Assembly (NCBI GenBank): GCA_050485645.1
Contig: JBJHBT010000040.1
Coordinates: 1-36,749, forward strand
Source of the DNA: JBJHBP01 sp050485645
GTDB taxonomy: Bacteria; Pseudomonadota; Gammaproteobacteria; Steroidobacterales; Rariloculaceae
Direction of reading: 5' to 3'
DNA length: 36,749 bases
Both the position numbers and the translations under genes were made by a program. The notes under the pieces are model-generated. The model was not told the DNA's origin, did no database searches, and saw only the letters and a list, made by a program, of their open reading frames with translations. This document shows, piece by piece, positions 24,903-32,742 of this stretch (position 1 is the first letter of the stretch; every line of letters starts with the position of its first letter).

Positions 24903-26368
24903 GATCCGGGTTCCCTGTTGGCGGGTATCGCGCGTAACCGAACCGCGAACAGACGATAGAGCACGCCGTAAGCGGCACCGAGCACGGCACTGCCGATCAC
25001 GACACGCCACGGCGGTGAGAGATCTTCGAGGTACGCGACGGTCACTGTCCACGCCAGCGCGCCGGCGACTGTTGCCAGCGTGACGAGCAGCGCCAGCGTG
25101 CCCCAGGGCTGCAGCGAGCGGATACGGATGCCGGTGATCGACGCGATGCGCCACAATGTCAGCGCGCGGTCCAGATACGCCATGCACACGCTGCCGACGG
25201 CGGCGCCCGGCAGCCCGAAGCGCTGCGCCGCATACCAGCTCAGGACGATCGAAATGACCAGCGTGACCGCGTTGATCCCGAACATGTACGGGCCCTGGCG
25301 CAACACCTGCATGACGGTTGCGAGCTCGATCACGAGCACGACGAGTCCGACGATGTATACGCGCATGACGGGTCCTGCCTGAACATAGGTGGCCGTGTAC
25401 ACGATCGTGATCAGGTCTTCGGCGAACACGAACGCGCAGGCGAGCAGCGGATACAGGAGTGTGCCGATCAGCGTGTTCGCCTGATTGTTGAGGTTCAGTG
25501 CCTGGCGAATGTCGCCGTTGGCCTGCAGGCGACTCATGCTGGGCAGAAACACCGAGCTCACCGCCTGCCGAAATACGTTGAGTAACGGGCCCAGTACCGC
25601 GGCGATCGAGAAGGCGGCGAATGCACCGATCGGAAACAGCATGGCCGCGATCCACTGGTCGGCCTGGATCCGAAACATGTACAGGGCGCCGCCGGTGCCG
25701 AAAGGGGCTGCGTAGCGGATCTGATCACCAAGCAGCTGCCAGCGAAGCAGCGGTCCGCGCACGCCGTGAAAGCCGGCGACGTAGGCCAGCAGAATCGCGG
25801 CTTTGATCAGCACGAAACCGAGCAGGGCCCACAGCACCGGCTCGAGTTCCCCGGTCAGCACGGCGGCCGCCGACAAGGCGACGGTGCGCAGTGCCGCAAG
25901 GGAGATCGTTGCGTTCACCTGCCAGCGGACGCGCTCCTCAGCCGTCGGCAGCGCATCGAGCAGAGAGGCAACGATCCACAGCAGCAGAAAGGCCGGCACC
26001 AGCGCGCCGTACTCACCCAGTCCCTTGATACTCTCCGGCAGCCAGGGATTCCACGGACCGATGCCGATGGCCGCGATGAGACCCGCACCGGTCAGGAACA
26101 GTATGGTCTGCTTCACGTACAGACGTTGCGTGGGACCGTCCGAGCGCGGCAGGAAGTAGAACAGACTGGCCGGCATGGCGAGCGTCGCGAATGCGATGAA
26201 CGTACCGGCAATGAGCCACAGCAGGCGGTACTGACCGAAATCGACCGGATCGAGAAATCGCACGAGCACGATCGGCAGTACCAGCTGCATCGCGTAGTCG
26301 AAGCCACGTGCGATCCCGAGAGAGTACGCGCGGCGTTGCAGCTGCCCGGCAGTATGAGGGGCACGCAC
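24899..26368 (-). CDS. wzx: Wzx-type oligosaccharide flippase
   Basis: A 489-residue, very hydrophobic protein with about 12-14 predicted membrane helices in the MATE/PST layout. It begins QRRAYSLGIARGFDYAMQLVLPIVLVRFLDPVDFGQYRLLW, a typical Wzx N-terminus with the FGQY loop, and has the mid-chain AAPFGTGGALYMFRIQADQWIAAMLFP repeat of the first half. It would move the undecaprenyl-linked repeat unit across the inner membrane. The start is GTG 26368, 14 bases after the polymerase/ligase gene. The neighbouring Wzy and Wzz-like genes complete a Wzx/Wzy-dependent system. Confidence 0.88.
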   Translation of the reverse strand: MRAPHTAGQLQRRAYSLGIARGFDYAMQLVLPIVLVRFLDPVDFGQYRLLWLIAGTFIAFATLAMPASLFYFLPRSDGPTQRLYVKQTILFLTGAGLIAAIGIGPWNPWLPESIKGLGEYGALVPAFLLLWIVASLLDALPTAEERVRWQVNATISLAALRTVALSAAAVLTGELEPVLWALLGFVLIKAAILLAYVAGFHGVRGPLLRWQLLGDQIRYAAPFGTGGALYMFRIQADQWIAAMLFPIGAFAAFSIAAVLGPLLNVFRQAVSSVFLPSMSRLQANGDIRQALNLNNQANTLIGTLLYPLLACAFVFAEDLITIVYTATYVQAGPVMRVYIVGLVVLVIELATVMQVLRQGPYMFGINAVTLVISIVLSWYAAQRFGLPGAAVGSVCMAYLDRALTLWRIASITGIRIRSLQPWGTLALLVTLATVAGALAWTVTVAYLEDLSPPWRVVIGSAVLGAAYGVLYRLFAVRLRAIPANREPGS

Positions 26369-26382
26369 AGCGGTTTCCGTGC

Positions 26383-27873
26383 TCAGACCCTGGCCCGCCG
26401 CTTCGCCAGCAACCCGTACATCATACCGATGGCGAGCCAGAGGAAGGCCTGCTCAGGCCGGGGCGTCAGGCTGCCACCGACCAGCGCGACCGCCAGGGAG
26501 CCCAGCAGACCGGCAGCCGCTCCGAGAAAAAAGCCGCGCAGCACCGGGGTCAGGCTGATGTCGCGATACAGCTCCCCGAAACCTCGCCATACGTGGAGAA
26601 AATACAGCGCGAACAGGGCCAGACCGATGACGCCCATGTCGAGCAGTGTCTCGAGGTAGGCATTGTGCGGATGAGTCGCGCCGATGATCGTTCCTCCGAA
26701 GCCCGACTGCATGGTATCCGTCCAGAGAATGGAACCGATGCCGCTGCCGAAAACGGGACTTGCGAGCATGTCGGGCAACAGCGGGATCCACAGGCCCTCC
26801 AGGCGCCCCGCCGTGATCGCGTCGAGTCCGGCACCGAAGCCGGTGGTGACCCGTTCGAACACGACGCCGGGCAGCAATGCCACCCCGGCGACTCCCAACA
26901 GCAGCAGGAAGGCCAAAGCGCGGACATTGCGGCGCCACAACAGATACAGCGCAGTGACGAGAACGACGCCGGCGAAAGCGGCACGTGAGAAGGTGAGCAG
27001 CAGCGCCACCATGATCATCACCATGGTGGCGAACAGCGCAAACCGCAGTGCCGCATGACGGGCTCCCGCCCAGGTGAACAGCAGCAGCGCATAGGCCACC
27101 GTATACAGTCGACCAAGGTCGTTGGCGTGCAGTCCCAGCGGAGCCAGGAAGTCGCGTTCTGTTGCCCGGGCGAGTTGATCGAATGTGCCGCCGGCGAGGT
27201 AGACGAACATCAGCACCAGCAGGCCCATCACCCAGACGGCTGCGAAGGTGGGGATCAGGAAGCGCTCCGGTCGCACCGAGCGGGCGACGGCAGCGCCGAC
27301 CAGCAGGGCAATGATCACCATCAGCAGCGGTTTGGCAATCATGTCGCGCAGGTAGCCCGGCACGTCGTCGAAGGCGATCAGTTCGAGCGCAAAGAACGCC
27401 GGTACGATCTCCTCCACATGACGCGCACCCAGCGCGCCGGCGGCGATGAACGGAACGATATACAGCCACAGCAGAGGGCGGGGAAGGAAGTGCCTGATGC
27501 TGCCTTCGAAGAGCGCCTGGACCAGGAAAGCGCCGAGTGTCGCCGCGAGCAGCAGATTGAGCGGATTGACCCCGGTTATGCCAAACATCTCGTGCGGAAA
27601 CACGGCCGTATGAGAGATCGGCATCAGCAGGATCAGCAGTACGACGCCGGCGCGAAAGTCATAAAGAATGATCGCGCCGCCGATGATCGACAGGCACAGG
27701 TACAGACCAGTCGTGCCGTACACCGCGATGGCGGCGCCGGAAACGATCGCGACCAGAGTCCCGGCAAACAACGGCAATGTTCCCGGTGGCGCGCTCGACA
27801 ACGAACTGGCGTATGGCGCTGCGAGCGAATCCAGACTGCGTATCGGGCGGCGCAGATTCAGTGCGGATCGCAC
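26383..27873 (-). CDS. Wzy/O-antigen-ligase family polymerase
   Basis: A 496-residue polytopic membrane protein with the O-antigen ligase/polymerase (Wzy_C) features: roughly ten helices, LLLTFSRAAFAGVVLV around the middle, a periplasmic loop with FGSGIGSILWTDTMQSG and the hallmark ATHPHNAYLETLLDMGVIGLALFALYF, whose HNxxLE segment is conserved. In a Wzx/Wzy EPS locus without LPS core genes the sensible role is polymerising repeat units in the periplasm. The start is GTG 27873; the EpsG-like gene ends 12 bases upstream. Confidence 0.85.
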   Translation of the reverse strand: MRSALNLRRPIRSLDSLAAPYASSLSSAPPGTLPLFAGTLVAIVSGAAIAVYGTTGLYLCLSIIGGAIILYDFRAGVVLLILLMPISHTAVFPHEMFGITGVNPLNLLLAATLGAFLVQALFEGSIRHFLPRPLLWLYIVPFIAAGALGARHVEEIVPAFFALELIAFDDVPGYLRDMIAKPLLMVIIALLVGAAVARSVRPERFLIPTFAAVWVMGLLVLMFVYLAGGTFDQLARATERDFLAPLGLHANDLGRLYTVAYALLLFTWAGARHAALRFALFATMVMIMVALLLTFSRAAFAGVVLVTALYLLWRRNVRALAFLLLLGVAGVALLPGVVFERVTTGFGAGLDAITAGRLEGLWIPLLPDMLASPVFGSGIGSILWTDTMQSGFGGTIIGATHPHNAYLETLLDMGVIGLALFALYFLHVWRGFGELYRDISLTPVLRGFFLGAAAGLLGSLAVALVGGSLTPRPEQAFLWLAIGMMYGLLAKRRARV

Positions 27874-27885
27874 GGGCCGACTCGA

Positions 27886-28782
27886 TCAGAACGCATTGAA
27901 CACTGTCCCGACCGTCTGCGCGCCCGCGTCGTCGAGTTGCCGCATGACCCGCCGGGTGTCGGCAAGGCGCGTGTGATCCTTGCGGGCCACCAGCAGGGCA
28001 CGCCCGACACGGTACGCGACGGCCTGAGCATCAGAGCAGGTCTGCGCCGCGGGTGTGTCGAGCAGGATCACATCGAAGTATGTCTGCAACCTGCGGAGAA
28101 GCGCAGGCAGGGCATCGTGCGACAGCAGTTCGACGGGATTGGGCGGCCGGGCTCCCGCCGGTAGTACCGAAAGTGGACCGAAGTCCCGGATCGGCACGAC
28201 TGCGGTGTGGTCCGCGCGCCCCGACAACACGGTCGACAGCCCGACCCGGTCTGGCACGCCGAAAATGTCCTGTTGACGAGACCGCCTGAGGTCGGCGTCG
28301 ATCAGCAGTGTGCGTCGCCCCAGCTGCGCGAAAGCGACGGCCAGATTGGCGGCGAGAAAGCTTCGGCCTTCGCGGCGACCCGGGCTGACGATCGCGAGCG
28401 CGCGGCCCTGGACGCCGCCATTCGTCCAGCGCATCAGCAGCTGCGTCCGCAAGGCACGAATCTGTTCTGCGCGGCGGCCAAAGGGATCATGAGCGACAAG
28501 GAGTTCGGAGTTCATGCGCGGGTTGTCCGGAAGGAGGTGCGGCAGTTCATACTGCAGCGCCAACGCATGGCGCAGGTCATCGACGCTGATCAATCCCCAG
28601 CGCACTGCCGCTTCGCCGAAACGCACCGGACGTTTCTTCTGCAGCTCCAGGATCCGCTCGATGTCCCTGGCGTTGAGTTTGCCCTCCGCAACAAGGAGCG
28701 CGCCGATGCGCCTGTCAGGCCGTATGGCGGCATCGGTCTTCTTGATCTCCTGGTCGGGAGCCTTGTTGTCCAGTGCTTGCAT
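27886..28782 (-). CDS. epsG: EpsG-like chain-length ATPase / tyrosine-kinase homologue
   Basis: Starting at ATG 28782 (TTG 28791 overlapping the previous stop is the alternative), the protein has 298 residues. Residues about 24-80 form a small domain like the N-terminal part of type II secretion/MSHA ATPases (RIGALLVAEGKLNARDIERIL, RWGLISVDDLRHALALQYELP). The ATPase domain has Walker A GRREGRS (135-141) with Arg instead of Lys, Walker A' LLIDADLRR, and VILLDTPA. From memory, Arg at this spot and IVSPGRR, VGLSTVLSGRAD, PAGARPPNPVELL patterns are typical of EpsG of the methanolan type. There is no Tyr cluster at the C-terminus (ends FNAF). It works with the EpsF-like protein, controlling chain length. 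Confidence 0.85.
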   Translation of the reverse strand: MQALDNKAPDQEIKKTDAAIRPDRRIGALLVAEGKLNARDIERILELQKKRPVRFGEAAVRWGLISVDDLRHALALQYELPHLLPDNPRMNSELLVAHDPFGRRAEQIRALRTQLLMRWTNGGVQGRALAIVSPGRREGRSFLAANLAVAFAQLGRRTLLIDADLRRSRQQDIFGVPDRVGLSTVLSGRADHTAVVPIRDFGPLSVLPAGARPPNPVELLSHDALPALLRRLQTYFDVILLDTPAAQTCSDAQAVAYRVGRALLVARKDHTRLADTRRVMRQLDDAGAQTVGTVFNAF

Positions 28783-28787
28783 GTGTA

Positions 28788-30230
28788 TCAACCCGTGAGC
28801 CTTAATTGCCGACCGGATCCATCGTCGCTGCGCGGCCCCGGCAGAAGCGGATACTTCGAGGACTGCTTGCCGTCGATCTCGCCGAGCATGGGCACGTCCG
28901 AATCCTGAGTAAGATCTATGACAGTGCGCACGCGGCGGTCGGACACTTCAGTGAGCATGACCAGGCCGCCGCCGACAATGGTTCCCGCGAACAGTGCGAG
29001 CGCGAGGTTGAGCATGATGTTGGGCTGATGCGAACCGCGAGGCACGAGCGCCGGGCTCAGTATGGCGATGTTGGTGTGGCTGGCGCGACTCTCCACCTGG
29101 CTGGCAATGTAGCGCTGCATCGCGACGTCGTAGGCATTCTTCGCCGAGTCGACATCGCGCATCAGAACACTCAGCGCGTCGCGACTCCCCTGCAGTTCGA
29201 GAAGTTGAGTTCGCTGAACATCGAGAGCGCGTTCAAGCTCGATGACGCGTTGCCGGTTCTGTTGCGCGCCGTTCTCGGACGCCGCGACCAGCTTGCGCGC
29301 TTCGATCTCGAGATTCTCGCGTTTCCTGGCATTTTCGGCCACCTGACGCTGGTACTCGGGATGGTTGAATCCGTACTGCGTAGCAAGCGCATCGAGCCTC
29401 GACTGGCCTTCCAGCAACTCGGCATCCAGTCGCTGGATGTAGGGGTTCGACTGGATCTCTGGCAGTTGGGTGAGCGGAGTGTTCGAATCAATGATACGAC
29501 GCGCCGATGCTGCCTGTACCTGATACTCGATGGTCTGCTCCTGAGCGCGCAGCAGCTGCGCGGACAGCTCCGCGAAGCGCGCGAACCTCTCGTCCACGCG
29601 TTCGTCGACCGACACGATGCCGTGATTCTGCTGAAACGCAGTCATTCTCGCCTGTGCCTGTTCGAGCTGTGTGCGCAGCGTCGTCAGCTGCTCGTCGAAC
29701 CAGCTGGCGGCCTGCCGGGTCGGCTCCACGCGCAGTTCAAGCATGGTCGCGATGTAGGCAGCCGCAAAGGCGTTCGCGATCAAGGCAGTGTCTTCGGGAT
29801 TGGCACCGACGTAGCTGAGTTCGATGACGCTGCTCTGGGTTGTTCTCACCTGCAGATTGTCGCGCAGCCGGGCTGCAAGCCAGTCCTCGATAGGCCCTCG
29901 GGCGTTTCCGGATTGCGAGTAGTCCTCCCGGACGGTGGGGCGTTCAGCCAGCTGCAGGTCGTCGACCACGCGGCGCGCGACTTTCGGGCTGCGGATGACA
30001 TCGACCTGGGTTTGCAGGTAGGCATTGCGTTCGCGGGGCGATCCGAGCCCGTCCAACGGGCTGCTGATGGACTGCTCCTGGCGCGTGTCGACCACCAGTG
30101 AGGTCGTGGCGCGAAAGGTTTGCGGCATGATGATGCTCACAGCGGCTGCCGTTGCGACGGTGAGCCCGAGCACGAGGCAGAACAGACCTATCCTCGCGCG
30201 CAGTGCGGAGAGAAAGAGCAGGAAATGCAT
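28788..30230 (-). CDS. epsF: EpsF-like polysaccharide chain-length determinant
   Basis: ATG 30230 is preferred because the 17 codons before it overlap the intergenic space after epsE and lack family sequence; this gives 480 residues. There is an N-terminal membrane helix (about 12-34), a Wzz domain ending in an ELSYVGANPEDTALIANAFAAAYI segment, long periplasmic coiled coils (about 155-370, rich in Gln/Glu/Arg heptads), the PxxG-region SPALVPRGSHQPNIMLNLALALFAG and a second helix (about 415-435), then a cytoplasmic tail. This is a polysaccharide co-polymerase, setting chain length with Wzy and signalling to the EpsG-like ATPase, whose gene it directly precedes. Confidence 0.88.
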   Translation of the reverse strand: MHFLLFLSALRARIGLFCLVLGLTVATAAAVSIIMPQTFRATTSLVVDTRQEQSISSPLDGLGSPRERNAYLQTQVDVIRSPKVARRVVDDLQLAERPTVREDYSQSGNARGPIEDWLAARLRDNLQVRTTQSSVIELSYVGANPEDTALIANAFAAAYIATMLELRVEPTRQAASWFDEQLTTLRTQLEQAQARMTAFQQNHGIVSVDERVDERFARFAELSAQLLRAQEQTIEYQVQAASARRIIDSNTPLTQLPEIQSNPYIQRLDAELLEGQSRLDALATQYGFNHPEYQRQVAENARKRENLEIEARKLVAASENGAQQNRQRVIELERALDVQRTQLLELQGSRDALSVLMRDVDSAKNAYDVAMQRYIASQVESRASHTNIAILSPALVPRGSHQPNIMLNLALALFAGTIVGGGLVMLTEVSDRRVRTVIDLTQDSDVPMLGEIDGKQSSKYPLLPGPRSDDGSGRQLRLTG

Positions 30231-30264
30231 AAGTAGAGTCTCGACCGGTTGATTGCCGCTGGCA

Positions 30265-31092
30265 CTAGAAAAGACTTTCACGGATGGTGATCACATCACC
30301 TGCCTGAACGGGATCAGACAGTCCTGCGTTGACCCGTTCAACGCTGCCGTCAGGCATCTGTCGGCTGATGCGAATACCCCGCTCGGAACCCCGTGGCGTC
30401 AGGCCCCCGCCCAGTGACAGCGCATGGTGGACCAGTGTGTCCGGCTCGAGCCGGTAGGCGCCGGCACGCTGCACAGCACCATACAGATAGAACACGGGCG
30501 CGTTCGGCACGAACACAGTGTCGCCACTCACAAGCGGTATGTTCGCCGACAGGTCGCCGCTGCGGTACATGGCAGGTACGTCCACCTCGATCCGTTGGGT
30601 TTCGCCATTTCGGTTGGTTATCACGACGACCGTGTCGTCACCGGTTTCAGTGATCCCGCCTGCGAGGGCGAGCATGTCGGTTAATGTGAGGTCCGGTGCG
30701 TCGAGCGGATACTGCCCGGGACGGGCCACGTGCCCGAGTACCGAGACACGGCGGCTGCGGACCTCCAGAAGCAGCACCGTGACCTGCGCGTCACGCACGA
30801 AATTGCCCGATCGCAGTGCATCGGCGATCACCGTACCGGCTTCCGCCACCGTGCGATCCGCCAGGTGAACCCGCCCGATCAGCGGGAAAGTGATGGACCC
30901 GTCAGACGAGATGCGGGTTTCCGTATCGAGGTCCGGGTTGCGGAACACGGTAATGCGTACCGTGTCGCCCGCCCCCAGGCCCTCACTGGCGAGCGCGGAG
31001 CCCGCGGGCGTCAGGCCCAGCACCAGCACAAGTGCCGCTGCGGCCATGAGGCCGGAAAGGTTCGTTCGGGGAAGTCGTCGTAGTGAGTTCAT
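30265..31092 (-). CDS. epsE: EpsE-like polysaccharide export protein (Wza family)
   Basis: This 275-residue protein starts with a signal peptide (MNSLRRLPRT, hydrophobic core, cleavage near ALAS) and no lipobox Cys, unlike E. coli Wza. The polysaccharide export domain follows (LGAGDTVRITVFRNPDLDTETRISSDGSITFPLIGRVHL), then two SLBB-type repeats (SVLGHVARPGQYPLD and YLYGAVQRAGAYRLEP). These proteins form the periplasmic/outer-membrane export channel. The soluble form usually relies on an outer-membrane partner, and the EpsL-like barrel encoded at 35132 could serve. It heads the export part of the minus-strand operon. A 266-base leader separates it from the small PEP-CTERM-like gene. Confidence 0.9.
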   Translation of the reverse strand: MNSLRRLPRTNLSGLMAAAALVLVLGLTPAGSALASEGLGAGDTVRITVFRNPDLDTETRISSDGSITFPLIGRVHLADRTVAEAGTVIADALRSGNFVRDAQVTVLLLEVRSRRVSVLGHVARPGQYPLDAPDLTLTDMLALAGGITETGDDTVVVITNRNGETQRIEVDVPAMYRSGDLSANIPLVSGDTVFVPNAPVFYLYGAVQRAGAYRLEPDTLVHHALSLGGGLTPRGSERGIRISRQMPDGSVERVNAGLSDPVQAGDVITIRESLF

Positions 31093-31202
31093 GCCTGAAG
31101 CCCTGAATTTGCACCGTATTGAAGTCTGTCTGCATGCGGTGGTGAGGATCGCGCGGCATCGGGCGCACGATCGCGAAAGCGATGTGGATCACGCTAACGG
31201 CG

Positions 31203-31213
31203 GACAGTGACAG
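31203..31213 (-). promoter_or_regulatory. CTGTCACTGTC motif upstream of epsE
   Basis: On the minus strand CTGTCACTGTC lies about 110 bases before the epsE start. It resembles the tandem CTGTCACA at 2471-2486, ahead of the plus-strand cassette. A shared regulator is possible; two sites are too few to be sure. Confidence 0.22.
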
Positions 31214-31259
31214 CCCATGATCCGGTGCGCTGATCCATTCGGACCATCCGTCGGTTCAC

Positions 31260-31361
31260 GGAGATGGACCTGGGAGGCGGGTCAGGGAGATGGATCCGGG
31301 GCGATTCAGGGAGCTGGTTCGAGGTGTTGACTCGAAGGCGCGGATTCGAGGCGCGGATTCA
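31260..31361. repeat. Degenerate 24-26-bp repeats and a 13-bp tandem repeat
   Basis: GGAGATGGA recurs at 31260-31268 and 31286-31294, and as GGAGCTGGT at 31310-31318, within units of 24-26 bases that share a following GG..TCAGGGAG pattern. AGGCGCGGATTCG (31336-31348) is followed directly by AGGCGCGGATTCA (31349-31361). The array lies between the small PEP-CTERM-like gene and epsE and reaches the stop codon of the former. Confidence 0.6.
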
Positions 31362-31679
31362 AGGGAGAGGGCCGCGCAGTCTGCGAGCGGCGATGACACC
31401 GGCCGCGATGCTGGCAATGAGCAGCATCGTCCAGCCCCGCGGCTCCACCTGCCTGTCGGGCATCGCGATCGAGTCTGGCTTGGTGGTGACCGCCGCGGGC
31501 GAAACCGGTGCGGCTGGTGGAGGCGTTCTCGACATGTCGGCGAGTTCGAGCTCAAGGGCGGGGTCGTCTTTCCGGGCAACGCTGGCAAGGGACTCATCCA
31601 ATGAATCGGCAAAGGCGGGTGTGCTCGTCGCCAGCAACAGCGTTGCTGACAGCACGAGCGCCATGTCGGGAAGCCTCAT
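31359..31679 (-). CDS. Small secreted protein with PEP-CTERM-like tail
   Basis: ATG 31679 has GGAGAA 7 bases upstream; the frame extends to 31727 without support. The 106-residue protein has a signal peptide (cleavage likely after AFA, residues 22-24), an acidic segment, a Pro/Ala/Thr-rich spacer (52-75) and a tail with VEPRGW (78-83), a hydrophobic helix (84-98) and a basic end RRLRG (99-103). The tail copies the order of PEP-CTERM sorting signals (VPEP, Trp, helix, Arg cluster) with VEP in place of VPEP. It could be an exosortase substrate or simply a membrane-anchored protein. It lies 266 bases upstream of epsE in the same direction and is divergent from the response-regulator gene. Confidence 0.7.
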   Translation of the reverse strand: MRLPDMALVLSATLLLATSTPAFADSLDESLASVARKDDPALELELADMSRTPPPAAPVSPAAVTTKPDSIAMPDRQVEPRGWTMLLIASIAAGVIAARRLRGPLP

Positions 31680-31905
31680 CGGCCAGTTCTCCATCCGGGT
31701 TGAACAGTCATACTGAGCCTGGCGCATGACAGCAACCGATCACGTTCAGCGATCCTGCGTGCGCGTCTCGGACTACGCCGCTGCCCGGTTCCTGTTCCGC
31801 CTCGCCACGCGACGGCGTCGTATGTACGGCAGCGCACGGAATCCTTCGGGCATGGTCGATAGAGTCTGCCTCGTAACCAGCCCAATCTCGACTCAGGAGG
31901 CAACC

Positions 31906-32742
31906 ATGCGAGGCTCGATCCTGGTGGTGGACAGTGACGCCGCCATGCGCAAGCTTGTCGCCGGCAATTTTCAGAATGCCGGCTATCAGGTCATCTGTGC
32001 CGGAGACTTTGCTCAAGCCGAGCTGCTGGTTCGCGACACTCGTCCCGAGCTGGCGCTGCTCGACTGGGATCCCGGTCTGCCCGGCCTGACCTTTACACGC
32101 CAGTTGCGTCGTGACCGACGTACGGCATCGATCTCGATCATCATGATCGGCCATCGCTCCGACGAGCAGGACACGATCGCCGCACTCGAAAGCGGGGCAG
32201 ACGACTACGTCCGCAAGCCGTTTTCCATGCGCGAGCTTCTGGCGCGCGCCAAGGCCGTGCTTCGCCGCCGCACGCCGGAACTGGCGGAGGAGGTGCTGGA
32301 GGTCCATGGACTGCGGCTCGATCCCGGAGCACGTGGCCTGACGGCTCATGGTCGCGAGGTCGATCTTCGCAAGACGGAGTTCAAGCTTCTGCATTTTTTC
32401 CTGACTCACCTGGGCCGTACCTTCACCCGTCGTGAGTTGCTGGACCGCGTGTGGGGTGACAACGTCTACGTCGAGGAGAGGACCGTCGACGTTCACGTTC
32501 GCCGTTTGCGACGCAGCTTGAAACCGGATCATTCAGCGTTGATCGAGACGGTCCGCGGTGTTGGCTATCGGATGCCGGAAGCGCCGCAATCGACGACCGA
32601 ACACCAGCAACCGTGGAATATCGGGAGCTTCGCGTCGCGCTCCGTGTTCGCGGTACCGGTGCATCGGGAGCGGGTAACGGCAGCACGCGTAGCGGACGTG
32701 CCCGACAAGGGGGTGGGAGCAGGTCGTGTCGTCCACGGTTGA
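31906..32742 (+). CDS. OmpR/PhoB-type response regulator
   Basis: ATG 31906 follows AGGAGG (31895-31900) by 5 bases, the best ribosome site in the window. The 278-residue protein has a receiver domain (1-120) with phospho-acceptor Asp53 in LALLDWD and Lys in YVRKPFSMREL, and a winged-helix DNA-binding domain (about 128-225) with LRKTEFKLLHFFL, FTRRELLDRVWG, RTVDVHVRRLRRSL and ETVRGVGYRM. Deviations: the first acidic pair reads DSD, and Gly82 replaces the switch Thr/Ser. A 50-residue C-terminal extension without a recognisable domain follows. No histidine kinase is nearby. The gene overlaps epsB by 17 bases, so it is cotranscribed with the EPS initiation enzyme and probably regulates the locus. 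Confidence 0.9.
   Translation: MRGSILVVDSDAAMRKLVAGNFQNAGYQVICAGDFAQAELLVRDTRPELALLDWDPGLPGLTFTRQLRRDRRTASISIIMIGHRSDEQDTIAALESGADDYVRKPFSMRELLARAKAVLRRRTPELAEEVLEVHGLRLDPGARGLTAHGREVDLRKTEFKLLHFFLTHLGRTFTRRELLDRVWGDNVYVEERTVDVHVRRLRRSLKPDHSALIETVRGVGYRMPEAPQSTTEHQQPWNIGSFASRSVFAVPVHRERVTAARVADVPDKGVGAGRVVHG

Noticed and set aside
24903..25655. A 251-codon N-terminal extension of the glycosyltransferase frame
   Set aside because: It lies in another frame of the flippase gene, is Arg/His-rich, and the family N-terminus begins at ATG 24902, which overlaps the flippase stop.
28806..30101. A 431-codon plus-strand open frame across epsF
   Set aside because: Antisense shadow of a coiled-coil coding gene; no domain and no ribosome site.
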